A stretch of 64,000 nt of DNA from UBA4644 sp900555855 (GTDB taxonomy: Bacteria; Bacillota; Clostridia; Oscillospirales; Butyricicoccaceae). The notes under the pieces are model-generated. The model saw only the letters and a list, made by a program, of their open reading frames with translations, was not told the DNA's origin and did no database searches. Location: positions 1 to 64,000 of the forward strand of contig DAWAJD010000002.1 in assembly GCA_052289195.1 (NCBI GenBank), read 5' to 3'. The translations under genes were made by a program, and so were the position numbers. Of this stretch, positions 16,798 to 24,316 are shown piece by piece (position 1 is the first letter of the stretch; each line of letters starts with the position of its first letter).

Positions 16798-18282
16798 TTA
16801 CGGGTTAACAGTAACGGTATTCCCAGCATTAGCAGTTCCATAGTCCGGAGCGCTCTGCCACAGACCATCATTTGCCTCAGGGAAAGCACCTTCTGTTGTG
16901 CAACTATGAATCGTCACATTCCAAGCGCACTGACTCTTGATATTTACCGCTGCTTTGTTTGCTGTCGTAGCCTTATTAACAAACTTGCAATTGTTCAGCG
17001 TAACATCAACAACAGTATCGGGGTTAGCCTGTCTGTAAACATTGATGAATTTTCCGTTTTCAGATGTGAAAACACAATCATTGAAGGTGAAGCTGGAACC
17101 TCCATAGGTCCAAAGGCTGTTTGTCCACTGATTGTATTCGTCAGCAAACACGAATTCGCAGTTTTCAAACATCACATCGCCAACGCCCCAGTTTGCTCCC
17201 ATGCCCTTGATTGTGCAGTTCTCAAAACGAATAGCACCAGCACGGACGAAACCCTGATAGTCGGTATTTGCCCCAAACTCAATCGTCATGTTTTTGAAAA
17301 CGACTGCTTTGGCTCCATCAAAGCTGTAATCTGCAGTTCCTTCGCCAGTGGCGCCCGGTTTTTTCACCTCATAAGTGGTTTTGTCGGCGCCTGCACCGTT
17401 AAGGGTAACTTCCATGCCTTTAACTGCATCGCGCACAGTACCTTCTTTGTCCGTCAGCTTAAAAGTTCCAGCAGCAAGATCAGCAACAATTTCTTGTTTT
17501 GCTTCGCCGGTGACACCGGTTTCGGCAGAAGCAGAAATCAGCGCATTAGCCAGCGGGTTGATACCAGCAGCAACATCCTCCGCAGTCGGAGCAGAAACAG
17601 CAGTGTATGCCACATCGGGATACTGTGCATTCTCATCGTACTTATTATCAAAGCTGTCGTTCTCCACGGTATCCTGCGTGGCGTAGACGGTGATGGTGAT
17701 GCCTTCCAGCGTCAGGCTCTGATAATCATTGCCGGCGCTCTCCTGCATATGGGCCTTGATGTAATAGGTCTCCTTGCTGACGGTGTTTCCATCCTTCAGC
17801 TGTCCCTCAAAGGCAGCAAGCTCGGTCGCTTTCTGATCACCATTCTCGCTTTTCGTCACCACAGAAAAATCGATGACCTTCAGCAGATCCGCGTTCTTTG
17901 CGTTTGTAGCGGTGGTGCCCTTGTTGACCTCGACCTTCCACTTCAGCGCCAGGTTGCCATCGTTCTTGATCTTAAAGCCCTGGGTCAGGAAGGTCACGCC
18001 CGGCTCCCACAGGGGCTTGTCTGCGTCGGTAACGGCGGTCGCCTGTCCTTCAGCCGACTGCTTCTGCGTCCAGTACAGCTTGTCGTCCGCACCGGTCAGG
18101 CTTTTGTCCGTGTTCGCAGCGTCCACGATATCCACCTTCAGATTACCCGCCACGATCTTATTGACCCCCGTGGTCGCCGTATCGGTGAACCACGCGAAGG
18201 TAGACCCGGCCAGCATTGCGAAGCAGAGGAGCAGCGAGGTAAAGCTCAACAGCAGCGCGCTTTTTTTGCTTTTCAGTTTCAT
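16798..18282 (-). CDS. TasA-like secreted protein with SipW-dependent-type signal, mosaic C-terminus
   Basis: A 494-aa exported surface protein. The signal region (basic KLKSKKS, hydrophobic core, then AGSTFAWFTD) is the SipW-dependent type seen in TasA/CalY biofilm-fibre proteins. Residues about 40-200 resemble the TasA domain (GNLKVDIVDA, FLTQGFKIKNDGNLALKWKVEV region). From about residue 270 on, repeated short beta-strands (AVVFKNMTIEF, IRFENCTIKG, VMFENCEFVF, FTFNDCVFTS, VTLNNCKFV) look like a right-handed beta-helix. DNA of this C-terminal half is clearly less G+C-rich than the N-terminal half, pointing to domain acquisition. No SipW peptidase gene is nearby. Start ATG at 18282 follows AAAAGGAG. 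Confidence 0.8.
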   Translation of the reverse strand: MKLKSKKSALLLSFTSLLLCFAMLAGSTFAWFTDTATTGVNKIVAGNLKVDIVDAANTDKSLTGADDKLYWTQKQSAEGQATAVTDADKPLWEPGVTFLTQGFKIKNDGNLALKWKVEVNKGTTATNAKNADLLKVIDFSVVTKSENGDQKATELAAFEGQLKDGNTVSKETYYIKAHMQESAGNDYQSLTLEGITITVYATQDTVENDSFDNKYDENAQYPDVAYTAVSAPTAEDVAAGINPLANALISASAETGVTGEAKQEIVADLAAGTFKLTDKEGTVRDAVKGMEVTLNGAGADKTTYEVKKPGATGEGTADYSFDGAKAVVFKNMTIEFGANTDYQGFVRAGAIRFENCTIKGMGANWGVGDVMFENCEFVFADEYNQWTNSLWTYGGSSFTFNDCVFTSENGKFINVYRQANPDTVVDVTLNNCKFVNKATTANKAAVNIKSQCAWNVTIHSCTTEGAFPEANDGLWQSAPDYGTANAGNTVTVNP

Positions 18283-18343
18283 GCGTTTTTCTCCTTTTCA
18301 GAATAGAGTTTATGTCATCGGCAGTGCCGGTCACATCAGAGCG

Positions 18344-18393
18344 TTTCTGCGTCCCTCCGCAAGGCGGGGACGCAGAAAAGGCCATGGCCTTTT
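18344..18393 (-). promoter_or_regulatory. overlapping hairpins in the 5' leader of the TasA-like gene
   Basis: One hairpin pairs 18344-18355 (TTTCTGCGTCCC on the plus strand) with 18367-18378. A perfect palindrome AAAAGGCCATGGCCTTTT at 18376-18393 shares three bases with it, so the two cannot form fully at once. Both lie inside the predicted leader RNA of about 150 nt. The remainder of 18283-18580 holds only the promoter. Confidence 0.5.
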
Positions 18394-18437
18394 GTTTATT
18401 ACGGCGATTTTTGCCATAATCTCTCTTAGCAGGGATT

Positions 18438-18466
18438 ATTTTATCACCGAACAAGCCAAATTGCAA
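18438..18466 (-). promoter_or_regulatory. promoter of the TasA-like gene
   Basis: Minus-strand TTGCAA (18461-18466) and TAAAAT (18438-18443) are separated by 17 bp. The pair is identical in sequence to the hexamers before the Pho-like two-component operon. Confidence 0.6.
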
Positions 18467-18580
18467 GCCGTTTTTCAAAAATAATTTTGCGTCGGGCGCT
18501 CACCCTGCACAAGGATAAGCATCGAAGCGGTTTTCTGCGGCAGCCCTGCCCGCATATGTCCGGCGCGCCCGCCGGGCCCT

Positions 18581-19939
18581 TCAGGTGGGTTTGACCAGCA
18601 GACAGACTGTCTCCACATTTGCCGTTCTGGGGAACATATCGAAGGCGCGGACGGTGCGGAGCGTATAGCCGCCCTGATCGCAGAGCAGCCGGGCGTCCCG
18701 GGCCAGACTGGCCGGGTCGCAGGCCACATAAACGATGCGCCGGGGCGCCATCCGGCAGATGGCCTCTGCCGCCGGCCGGTCGATGCCCTTTCTGGGCGGA
18801 TCCACCACCACGGCCTCCGGCAAGAAGCCCTCTCCCGCCAGTCTTTGCGCCGCCTGACCTGCGTCGGCGCAGAAAAACCGTGCGTTGGCCACGCCGCTCC
18901 GTGCGGCGTTGTCTCTGGCGTCTTCAATGGCCTGGGGCACCAGCTCCACGCCGGTGACGCTGCGGCAGTGCTTTGCCAGCGCCAGGGTGATGGTGCCCAC
19001 GCCGCAGTAAAGATCCAGCACAGTGCCCGTCCCCTCCGGCGCCGCCAGCCGCACGACCTCTGCATAAAGCTGCTCCGTCTGGGCGTGGTTCACCTGATAG
19101 AAGGACAGGGGCGACAGCCGGAACGCATTGCCGCACAGGGTATCCTCCAGCCGCTCCTCCCCCCAGAGCCCGCGGCAGACCGGGCCAAGGATGCGGTTGT
19201 CCCGCTGGCGGTTTTCATTGAGGACGATGCCGCAGAGGGCCGGCTCCGCCTGACGGCAGAGGGAAATCAGCGTCTGCTCCGCCGGGATCCGGCCGCCATT
19301 GCACACCAGCGTCAGCAAAACGCCGCCGCTCCCCTCCCGCAGATAGATATGCCGCAGCAGGCCCCGGCCGGTCTCCTCGTCATAAACGGAGACCTGCGCC
19401 TCCTCCGCCCAGCGGCAGACGGCCTCCGCCACCCGGGAAAAGCGCTCCGGCTGCAATCGGCAGCCGGAAAATGGGATCAGCTGGTGGCTGCGGCTGCGGT
19501 AAAACCCGAAGACCACCTCCGCGCCCTGCTGTCCCACGGGGAACATAGCTTTGTTCCGATAGCCCTCCGTTAGGGGCGAGGGAACGATCTCTGGCAGCTC
19601 CACAACGAACCCGCCGATGCGCCGCAGGGCGTCCTCCACCCGCCGCGCCTTCAGCCAAAGCTCTTCTTCGTAAGTGATATGGCGAAAATCGCAGCCGCCG
19701 CACCGGGCAAACACCGGGCAGTCCGGCGCGATCCGGCAGGGCGCAGGCTCCAGCAGCCGCAGGATCCGGCCGAAGGCATAGGTCCGGCGCACCTTCAGCA
19801 GCTGGATCTCCGCCCGGTCGCCCCGAGCGCCCCCGGGCACAAACACCGTCAGCCCCTCCACGGTTCGTCCCACGGCATAGCCCTCGGCCGTATAGCCCTC
19901 CAGCGTCAGGATGCAGCAGTCATTTTTCTGCAGGCTCAT
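18581..19939 (-). CDS. rlmD: 23S rRNA (uracil-5-)-methyltransferase RlmD/RumA family
   Basis: A 452-aa TrmA/RumA-type RNA uracil-C5 methyltransferase. It has an N-terminal TRAM domain (about residues 5-55) and the four-cysteine Fe-S cluster region CRIAPDCPVFARCGGC at about 67-82. The SAM-binding fold shows VLDLYCGVGTITLALA, and the catalytic motif VVDPPRKGID and the C-terminal YVACDPASLARD follow, typical of the family. It methylates a uracil in 23S rRNA; the exact position cannot be read here. The ATG at 19939 overlaps the stop of the lipoprotein gene as ATGA and has no strong Shine-Dalgarno, so translation is probably coupled. Confidence 0.93.
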   Translation of the reverse strand: MSLQKNDCCILTLEGYTAEGYAVGRTVEGLTVFVPGGARGDRAEIQLLKVRRTYAFGRILRLLEPAPCRIAPDCPVFARCGGCDFRHITYEEELWLKARRVEDALRRIGGFVVELPEIVPSPLTEGYRNKAMFPVGQQGAEVVFGFYRSRSHQLIPFSGCRLQPERFSRVAEAVCRWAEEAQVSVYDEETGRGLLRHIYLREGSGGVLLTLVCNGGRIPAEQTLISLCRQAEPALCGIVLNENRQRDNRILGPVCRGLWGEERLEDTLCGNAFRLSPLSFYQVNHAQTEQLYAEVVRLAAPEGTGTVLDLYCGVGTITLALAKHCRSVTGVELVPQAIEDARDNAARSGVANARFFCADAGQAAQRLAGEGFLPEAVVVDPPRKGIDRPAAEAICRMAPRRIVYVACDPASLARDARLLCDQGGYTLRTVRAFDMFPRTANVETVCLLVKPT

Positions 19940-20793
19940 GCGAAAAACCACGCGCTGTTCAAAATATCCAAATGCTCCGCCGCCTTGAAATGAAACTGCT
20001 GCAGTCCCTCTGCATAGGGCGCCAGCGTATATTCCTCAAAGAAAAACACCAGCCCCGTTCCGTCCACGGCAAAATGGGACGGATCCAGCAGCTCCGCCAG
20101 GCTGTCCCGGGCGTCGTCAAAATAGATGGCCGCCCCGGCCTGCTGCTCGTTTTCGTCCATGGCCCGGCGGATCTCCTCCAGGATCACGGGAAGATACTGC
20201 TCCTCCGGCACGGAGAACATGGCGTCCAGCGTCAGCAGCTGCTGCTCCGCCACCAGAAAGGTCTCCGCGCTGTAGCTATATTGGGGATGGATACCGCCGG
20301 TAAAATCTTCATTGGTGCGGAAAACGGAGAGCAAAATGCCGTCGTTGCGCAAAATGCTGTAATCCGCATCAAAGGAATAGGGCAAAAAGGGCATCCCCTC
20401 CGCCTCCGTCTCCTGCCGGAGCTGGGGCAGCTGCGCCTCGTAGCTGTCCATTTCCGCCTGACGGCGCTGCTCCAGCGCCTGATAATAGGCGGAGACCTGC
20501 TCCAGCTCCGCCGTCTGGGGATAGGAGAGGGTATATTCCAGCAGCGTTGCGCCGTCCTCCGCCGCGACGGTCTTCTGGGCGGAAAGAGCGTCCACCGTCA
20601 CCGGGACGGGGACCTCCGGCGTTTCCGGCTGCTCCGGCGTCACGGGCTCTGCCGGCGTATCCGGCTGCTCCGGCGTTACGACGGGATCCTCCGGCTGCTC
20701 CGGCTGCTCCGGCTTTTTCCCGCAGGCGCACAGGGTCAAAAGCAGCGCCGCCGCCAAAAGCAGGGCCGCCGCCCGGTTCCATTGTTTCCTCAT
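19936..20793 (-). CDS. lipoprotein with DUF4163/DUF3298 (RsiV-like) domains
   Basis: A 285-aa exported protein. A lipoprotein signal (LLAAALLLTLCAC) is followed by a linker made of repeated PEQPE/PETPE units (residues about 25-60). The folded part contains LEYTLSYPQ and the DUF3298 core GGIHPQYSYSAETF...LLTLDAMF, the module found in RsiV and similar Gram-positive surface proteins. RsiV itself binds lysozyme, and placement next to murein-recycling genes makes a peptidoglycan-related role tempting, but this is inference. It lacks a cytoplasmic anti-sigma domain. ATG at 20793 follows AAAGGAG inside the kinase gene and overlaps that gene's stop as ATGA. Confidence 0.75.
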   Translation of the reverse strand: MRKQWNRAAALLLAAALLLTLCACGKKPEQPEQPEDPVVTPEQPDTPAEPVTPEQPETPEVPVPVTVDALSAQKTVAAEDGATLLEYTLSYPQTAELEQVSAYYQALEQRRQAEMDSYEAQLPQLRQETEAEGMPFLPYSFDADYSILRNDGILLSVFRTNEDFTGGIHPQYSYSAETFLVAEQQLLTLDAMFSVPEEQYLPVILEEIRRAMDENEQQAGAAIYFDDARDSLAELLDPSHFAVDGTGLVFFFEEYTLAPYAEGLQQFHFKAAEHLDILNSAWFFA

Positions 20794-21746
20794 AGGGCTT
20801 GCTCCTTTCCCTCGGTGAATTGCTGATAAGTCGCGGCAAACCGCCGCGCAAAGGCTTCCGTTTCCGGCAGGCCGGCCTGCTCTGCCGCCAGACATGCTGC
20901 GCCGTAGACCGGCGGCAGCGGCGGCAGGATCAGCTTCAGCGGCAGCGCCCGGGTCTGCTCTCGCAGCAGGGTCAGATAGGGGGAGCCCTCCTGCAGCAGA
21001 CCGCCCACCAGCACCACCGGACAGCGTCCGCCAAAGATCTCCGTCATCCGCCCCAGCGTCTGCGCCAGGCAGGCAGCGTTGTGCCGCAGGATCTGCTCCG
21101 CCGCGGCGTCTCCCTGTGCGCAGGCCGCAAAGACCAGCGGCGCACAGTCTGCCAGCGGCAGCCGCTCCCGGTAAAGCGCTGTCAGCGCCTGCGCCATAGG
21201 CATTCCGAAATGCTCCTCATAGAGCCGGGTCAGGCAGGTCTCCGGCAGACCGCTGTCCTCCCCGGCCATGGCAGCGCGGAAGCCATCCCGGCCGATATGC
21301 CAGCCGGAGCCGCCCTCGTCCACCATCCAGCCCCAGCCGCCAAAGCGCCGGAGGGCTGTTCCCTGCCGCAAAAAGCCCACCGTACCCGTCCCTGCGATGA
21401 GGACGCCGCCGTCCCGCCGGCCCAGGCCGGAGGAAAGGGCGATGAGGGCGTCGGTGCTGACGCTGACCCGGCAGCCGGGCAAAAGCGTCTGCAGCAGCGC
21501 CTTCAGCCTTGCTCCGTTTTCTCCCGATCCGCCTGCGGCGCCCAGGTGCAGGGCGTCCGGCGTCTGGCCGCCCTGCGGCGCCAGCAGCGCCTGCAATCCC
21601 TGCCGCAGGCTCTGCTCCAGCGGGCCGAAGCCGTCGGCATTGGGATTGTGGCCCGGCACCCGGCAGGCGGAAAGGACGGCCCCGTCTTCCTCGCAGAGCA
21701 CCAGCCGGCAGGAGGTCCCGCCGCTGTCGATCCCCGCCAGTCTCAT
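20790..21746 (-). CDS. murK: BadF-type amino-sugar kinase (GlcNAc/MurNAc kinase)
   Basis: A 318-aa ASKHA kinase of the BadF/BadG family, close to N-acetylglucosamine and MurNAc kinases (MurK). The N-terminal phosphate loop GIDSGGTSCRLVL, the sugar-site GHNPNADG, the mid-domain GTGTVGF and WMVDEGGSGWHIGRDG all match this group. Immediately after MurQ in the same operon, it should phosphorylate MurNAc or GlcNAc taken up from cell-wall turnover to the 6-phosphate, the substrate of MurQ in the MurNAc case. Start ATG overlaps the murQ stop as ATGA. Confidence 0.88.
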   Translation of the reverse strand: MRLAGIDSGGTSCRLVLCEEDGAVLSACRVPGHNPNADGFGPLEQSLRQGLQALLAPQGGQTPDALHLGAAGGSGENGARLKALLQTLLPGCRVSVSTDALIALSSGLGRRDGGVLIAGTGTVGFLRQGTALRRFGGWGWMVDEGGSGWHIGRDGFRAAMAGEDSGLPETCLTRLYEEHFGMPMAQALTALYRERLPLADCAPLVFAACAQGDAAAEQILRHNAACLAQTLGRMTEIFGGRCPVVLVGGLLQEGSPYLTLLREQTRALPLKLILPPLPPVYGAACLAAEQAGLPETEAFARRFAATYQQFTEGKEQAL

Positions 21747-22570
21747 GCCTGCCCCTCCAGCAGCGCAGAGGCCCTGGCCACATCATTCTGCGCCTGTGCC
21801 AGCGCCTGCTCCGCCTGTTCCTCCGTGCAGCCGTGGAGCTGCCGCAGGATGCGGATGGCTCTGGCATGGAGCTTCACATTGGTGGGGCGCACATTGATCA
21901 TCAGATTTTCCTTCACCCGGCCGGTGCGGATCATGGCGCAGGTGGAGAGCATATTCAAAATCAGCTTCTGGGCCGTGCCTGCCTTCATGCGGGTGGAGCC
22001 GGTGACGGCCTCCGGCCCGGTCAGCGGCACGATGGCGTAATCGCAGGCCGCCTGCAGCGGCGTATCCGGATTGCAGGTGATGGCCACGGTGGCGCAGCCC
22101 CGCTCCCGGGCATATTCCACGCAGCCCAGCACAAAGGCCGCGCCGCCGGCGGCGGAAAGGCCCACCACCACATCCTGCGGCTGCAGCGCCAGCGGCTCCA
22201 GCGCCGCCCGGCCCGCCGGCCGGCTGTCTTCCGCGCCCTCGATGGCGCTGCGGAGCGCACGGTCTCCGCCGGCGATGACGCCGATCACCAGCCCCGGCTC
22301 CACCCCGTAGGTGGGGGGACATTCCGAAGCGTCCAGAACGCCCAGCCGCCCGGAGGTACCGCAGCCGGTATAGATCAGCCGGCCGCCCTGCGCCATGCCC
22401 GCTGCGATCCGGTCGATCACCGGAGCGATCTGGGGCAAAACGGCCCCCACGGCCTCCACCGCCCGCCGGTCCTCCTCATGGATACACCGGAGCATCTCCA
22501 GCGTATCCAGCCGGTCGATGTGCATGGTGCGGGGGTTGCGAAGCTCTGTCTGCAGCTTTCCGTATTCCAT
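21743..22570 (-). CDS. murQ: N-acetylmuramic acid 6-phosphate etherase
   Basis: A 275-aa SIS-domain enzyme that cleaves the lactyl ether of MurNAc-6-phosphate to give GlcNAc-6-phosphate and D-lactate. Family signatures are TGCGTSGRLGVLDASECPPTYG and GGDRALRSAIEGAEDS near residues 69-120, and STRMKAGTAQKLILNMLST (about 210-228). The C-terminus is a small UBA-like helical domain. Length is slightly below E. coli MurQ (298 aa). ATG at 22570 has GGAACAGATC upstream. The nucleoside kinase gene ends 21 bases earlier, and MurK follows directly. Confidence 0.95.
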   Translation of the reverse strand: MEYGKLQTELRNPRTMHIDRLDTLEMLRCIHEEDRRAVEAVGAVLPQIAPVIDRIAAGMAQGGRLIYTGCGTSGRLGVLDASECPPTYGVEPGLVIGVIAGGDRALRSAIEGAEDSRPAGRAALEPLALQPQDVVVGLSAAGGAAFVLGCVEYARERGCATVAITCNPDTPLQAACDYAIVPLTGPEAVTGSTRMKAGTAQKLILNMLSTCAMIRTGRVKENLMINVRPTNVKLHARAIRILRQLHGCTEEQAEQALAQAQNDVARASALLEGQA

Positions 22571-22591
22571 GATCTGTTCCGCCTTTCGCGC

Positions 22592-23527
22592 TTATTCGTC
22601 GTCGTCCTGACCGATGAATTCCCGGATCAGGGCATCCTTCGGCACCAGCTTCCGGCTCACCGGATCCAGCTGCCGCAGCATGGGCAGCAGCTCGGAGACC
22701 CCTTCGTCCTCCAAAAATGCCTGATCCATCTTGTTCAGCCCCAGGGTCAGCTCATTGCGGTAAACGGGCAGCTCATAGGGCATAAAGGTGTTGAACTGGA
22801 TCTCCGCGTTGTTCTTGTGGGGCATGATATAGAGCCGCTCGCCCCGGGAAACGGAGCGCAGCTTGACGATGGTGTCCTCAAACTTCTGGCCCCGGCTGTG
22901 GGCGTCCCGCAGCAGACGGCGGGCCAGCCGGATCCGGGAGGGATGGAGCACGAAGCCGTTTTCCTCCACCACCCGGGTGCGGACGCTGATATAGACGCCG
23001 GTGGCCAGCGCGCTCTCCCGCCCCAGGACCTGGGGATTCAGCGCATGGATGCCCTCCATGACGATGATCTCGCCGGGATCGCGCTTCACGGGGATGGTCT
23101 TGTCCGAGCGCTTCTGGGCGGCAAAGTCAAAAATGGGCATCTCCACCGGCCTGCACTCCGCCAGCTTTTCCAGATGCTCCCGCAGCAGCGGCAGATCCAG
23201 CAGCTCCGGCGATTCATAGTCGGTCTGCCCCTCCTCGTCGGTGGGCATCCAGCCGTCTGCCCGGCGGTAGTAGTAATTATCCATGGAAAGGGTCAGGCAG
23301 GGGTGGCCGTGCTCGTCCAGCCACTGTTCGATCTTCCGGGCGGTGGTGGTTTTTCCGCTGCCGGAGGGCCCGGCCAGCAGCACCAGCGGCTTGCCCTGCC
23401 GGGAGGCCTCCAGGATCCGCTCCGCCGCCGCCTGGATCTTGGCGGCATACTGCTTCTCGCTCCAGCGGATCAGCTCCGCCGGATCCCGGGCCGCGTCGTT
23501 CATATCCTGAATGTTGAAATATTCCAT
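22592..23527 (-). CDS. uridine kinase-like nucleoside kinase
   Basis: A 311-aa P-loop kinase of the uridine kinase / phosphoribulokinase family. It has the Walker A GPSGSGKTTTA at about residues 52-62, LSMDNYYYRRADGW (substrate-binding), VMEGIHALNP (Walker B-like) and a helical C-terminus with an acidic end (GQDDDE). It lacks the TGS/threonyl-synthetase N-terminal domain that many Firmicutes homologues carry. It probably phosphorylates a nucleoside for salvage; the substrate is not certain. Start ATG at 23527 follows GGAAGGAGG. It is the first gene before murQ on the minus strand, with 21 bases between, so it may head the murein-recycling operon. Confidence 0.85.
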   Translation of the reverse strand: MEYFNIQDMNDAARDPAELIRWSEKQYAAKIQAAAERILEASRQGKPLVLLAGPSGSGKTTTARKIEQWLDEHGHPCLTLSMDNYYYRRADGWMPTDEEGQTDYESPELLDLPLLREHLEKLAECRPVEMPIFDFAAQKRSDKTIPVKRDPGEIIVMEGIHALNPQVLGRESALATGVYISVRTRVVEENGFVLHPSRIRLARRLLRDAHSRGQKFEDTIVKLRSVSRGERLYIMPHKNNAEIQFNTFMPYELPVYRNELTLGLNKMDQAFLEDEGVSELLPMLRQLDPVSRKLVPKDALIREFIGQDDDE

Positions 23528-23664
23528 AAAAAAGGGTTCCTCCTTCCGGAAGCGGACGCCTTCTGCGCCGCACCTTGCCAGCGTATAAGTAAGTCAAGTA
23601 TAGCACAGTTTTCCCCGGCGCACAACGCCCGCTATAATTCTTTTTTAAGTCTCCCGGGAATCCC

Positions 23665-23693
23665 TTGCGAACGGAGCAGAAACCTGCTACAAT
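23665..23693 (+). promoter_or_regulatory. promoter of the ParB-like gene
   Basis: TTGCGA (23665-23670) and TACAAT (23688-23693) are separated by 17 bp and lie 38 bases before the ATG. Confidence 0.6.
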
Positions 23694-23731
23694 ATAAATT
23701 GAATTTTTATGAAATAACGGAGCGTTTGCCT

Positions 23732-24301
23732 ATGGAGACCTTTGAAGTTGCGATCCTGGAGCTGGGCGTCACCGAGCTCTATCTCAACCAGCGCAAGCTG
23801 GAAGCCGTGAAGGCGCAGGCCCAGCAGGAGGATTTTTCCGGCTTTGCGCCGCTGCCGGTGTTTGACTTCGGCGACGGCAAGCCCGTCCTGACCGACGGCC
23901 ACCACCGGGCCTTTGCCGCCTGGCAGATGGGCCGCCCCACGCTGACGGTCTATTGGGACAAGGACACCAACACCGTCTCCAAGGTGGGCCAGCGGCTCTA
24001 CCGCATGGCGCTGGACTGGTGCCGCAAGGCCGGCATCGAGTCCGTTTCCCAGCTGCAGGGCCGGATCCTGCAGCCCGCCTCCTACGAATTTTTCTGGCTG
24101 GAGCGGTGCCGCAGGGGCAACAACCTGCTCACCGCCCGGAACAAGGCCGCGCTGGACAAGGCCCGGACCTATGCGCCGGAGGACTATACCCTCTACGGCT
24201 GCGAGAAAAATCTCAGCGCCTTTTTCTATGAGGATCCTCAGGGCAAGCTGTTCAAGTATTATGACGGCGAGCTGCGTCAGGAGCGCGGCGACGCCAACTG
24301 A
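23732..24301 (+). CDS. ParB/sulfiredoxin-like domain protein, unknown function
   Basis: A 189-aa soluble protein. Residues about 15-70 form a ParB N-terminal-like fold, with the characteristic PVLTDGHHRAFAAWQMG (the GxHR-type loop that binds nucleotide or phosphate in ParB and sulfiredoxin). The rest has no HTH, so it is not a chromosome-partition ParB. The C-terminal part includes SYEFFWLERCRRGNN and YEDPQGKLFKYYDGE. Its own promoter lies upstream, and DsdA starts 15 bases downstream. The pairing hints at a role tied to D-serine or amino-acid metabolism, but I cannot name a reaction. ATG at 23732 has CGGAG at 9 bases. Confidence 0.7.
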   Translation: METFEVAILELGVTELYLNQRKLEAVKAQAQQEDFSGFAPLPVFDFGDGKPVLTDGHHRAFAAWQMGRPTLTVYWDKDTNTVSKVGQRLYRMALDWCRKAGIESVSQLQGRILQPASYEFFWLERCRRGNNLLTARNKAALDKARTYAPEDYTLYGCEKNLSAFFYEDPQGKLFKYYDGELRQERGDAN

Positions 24302-24316
24302 AAGGGAGGCTTTTAC

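Noticed and set aside
18283..18430. Possible c-di-GMP-I riboswitch before the TasA-like gene because of GGGACGCA
   Set aside because: The conserved AGGGCAAACC and GAAA tetraloop-receptor parts are missing, and GGGACGCA is explained by the simple hairpin.
20640..20720. Tandem Gln/Pro/Glu codon repeats that could be taken for a DNA repeat or CRISPR
   Set aside because: They encode the low-complexity linker of the lipoprotein; units are degenerate and there are no spacers.
21509..23731. Long upstream extension of the ParB-like frame
   Set aside because: It is antisense to murK, murQ and the nucleoside kinase; promoter and Shine-Dalgarno place the start at 23732.
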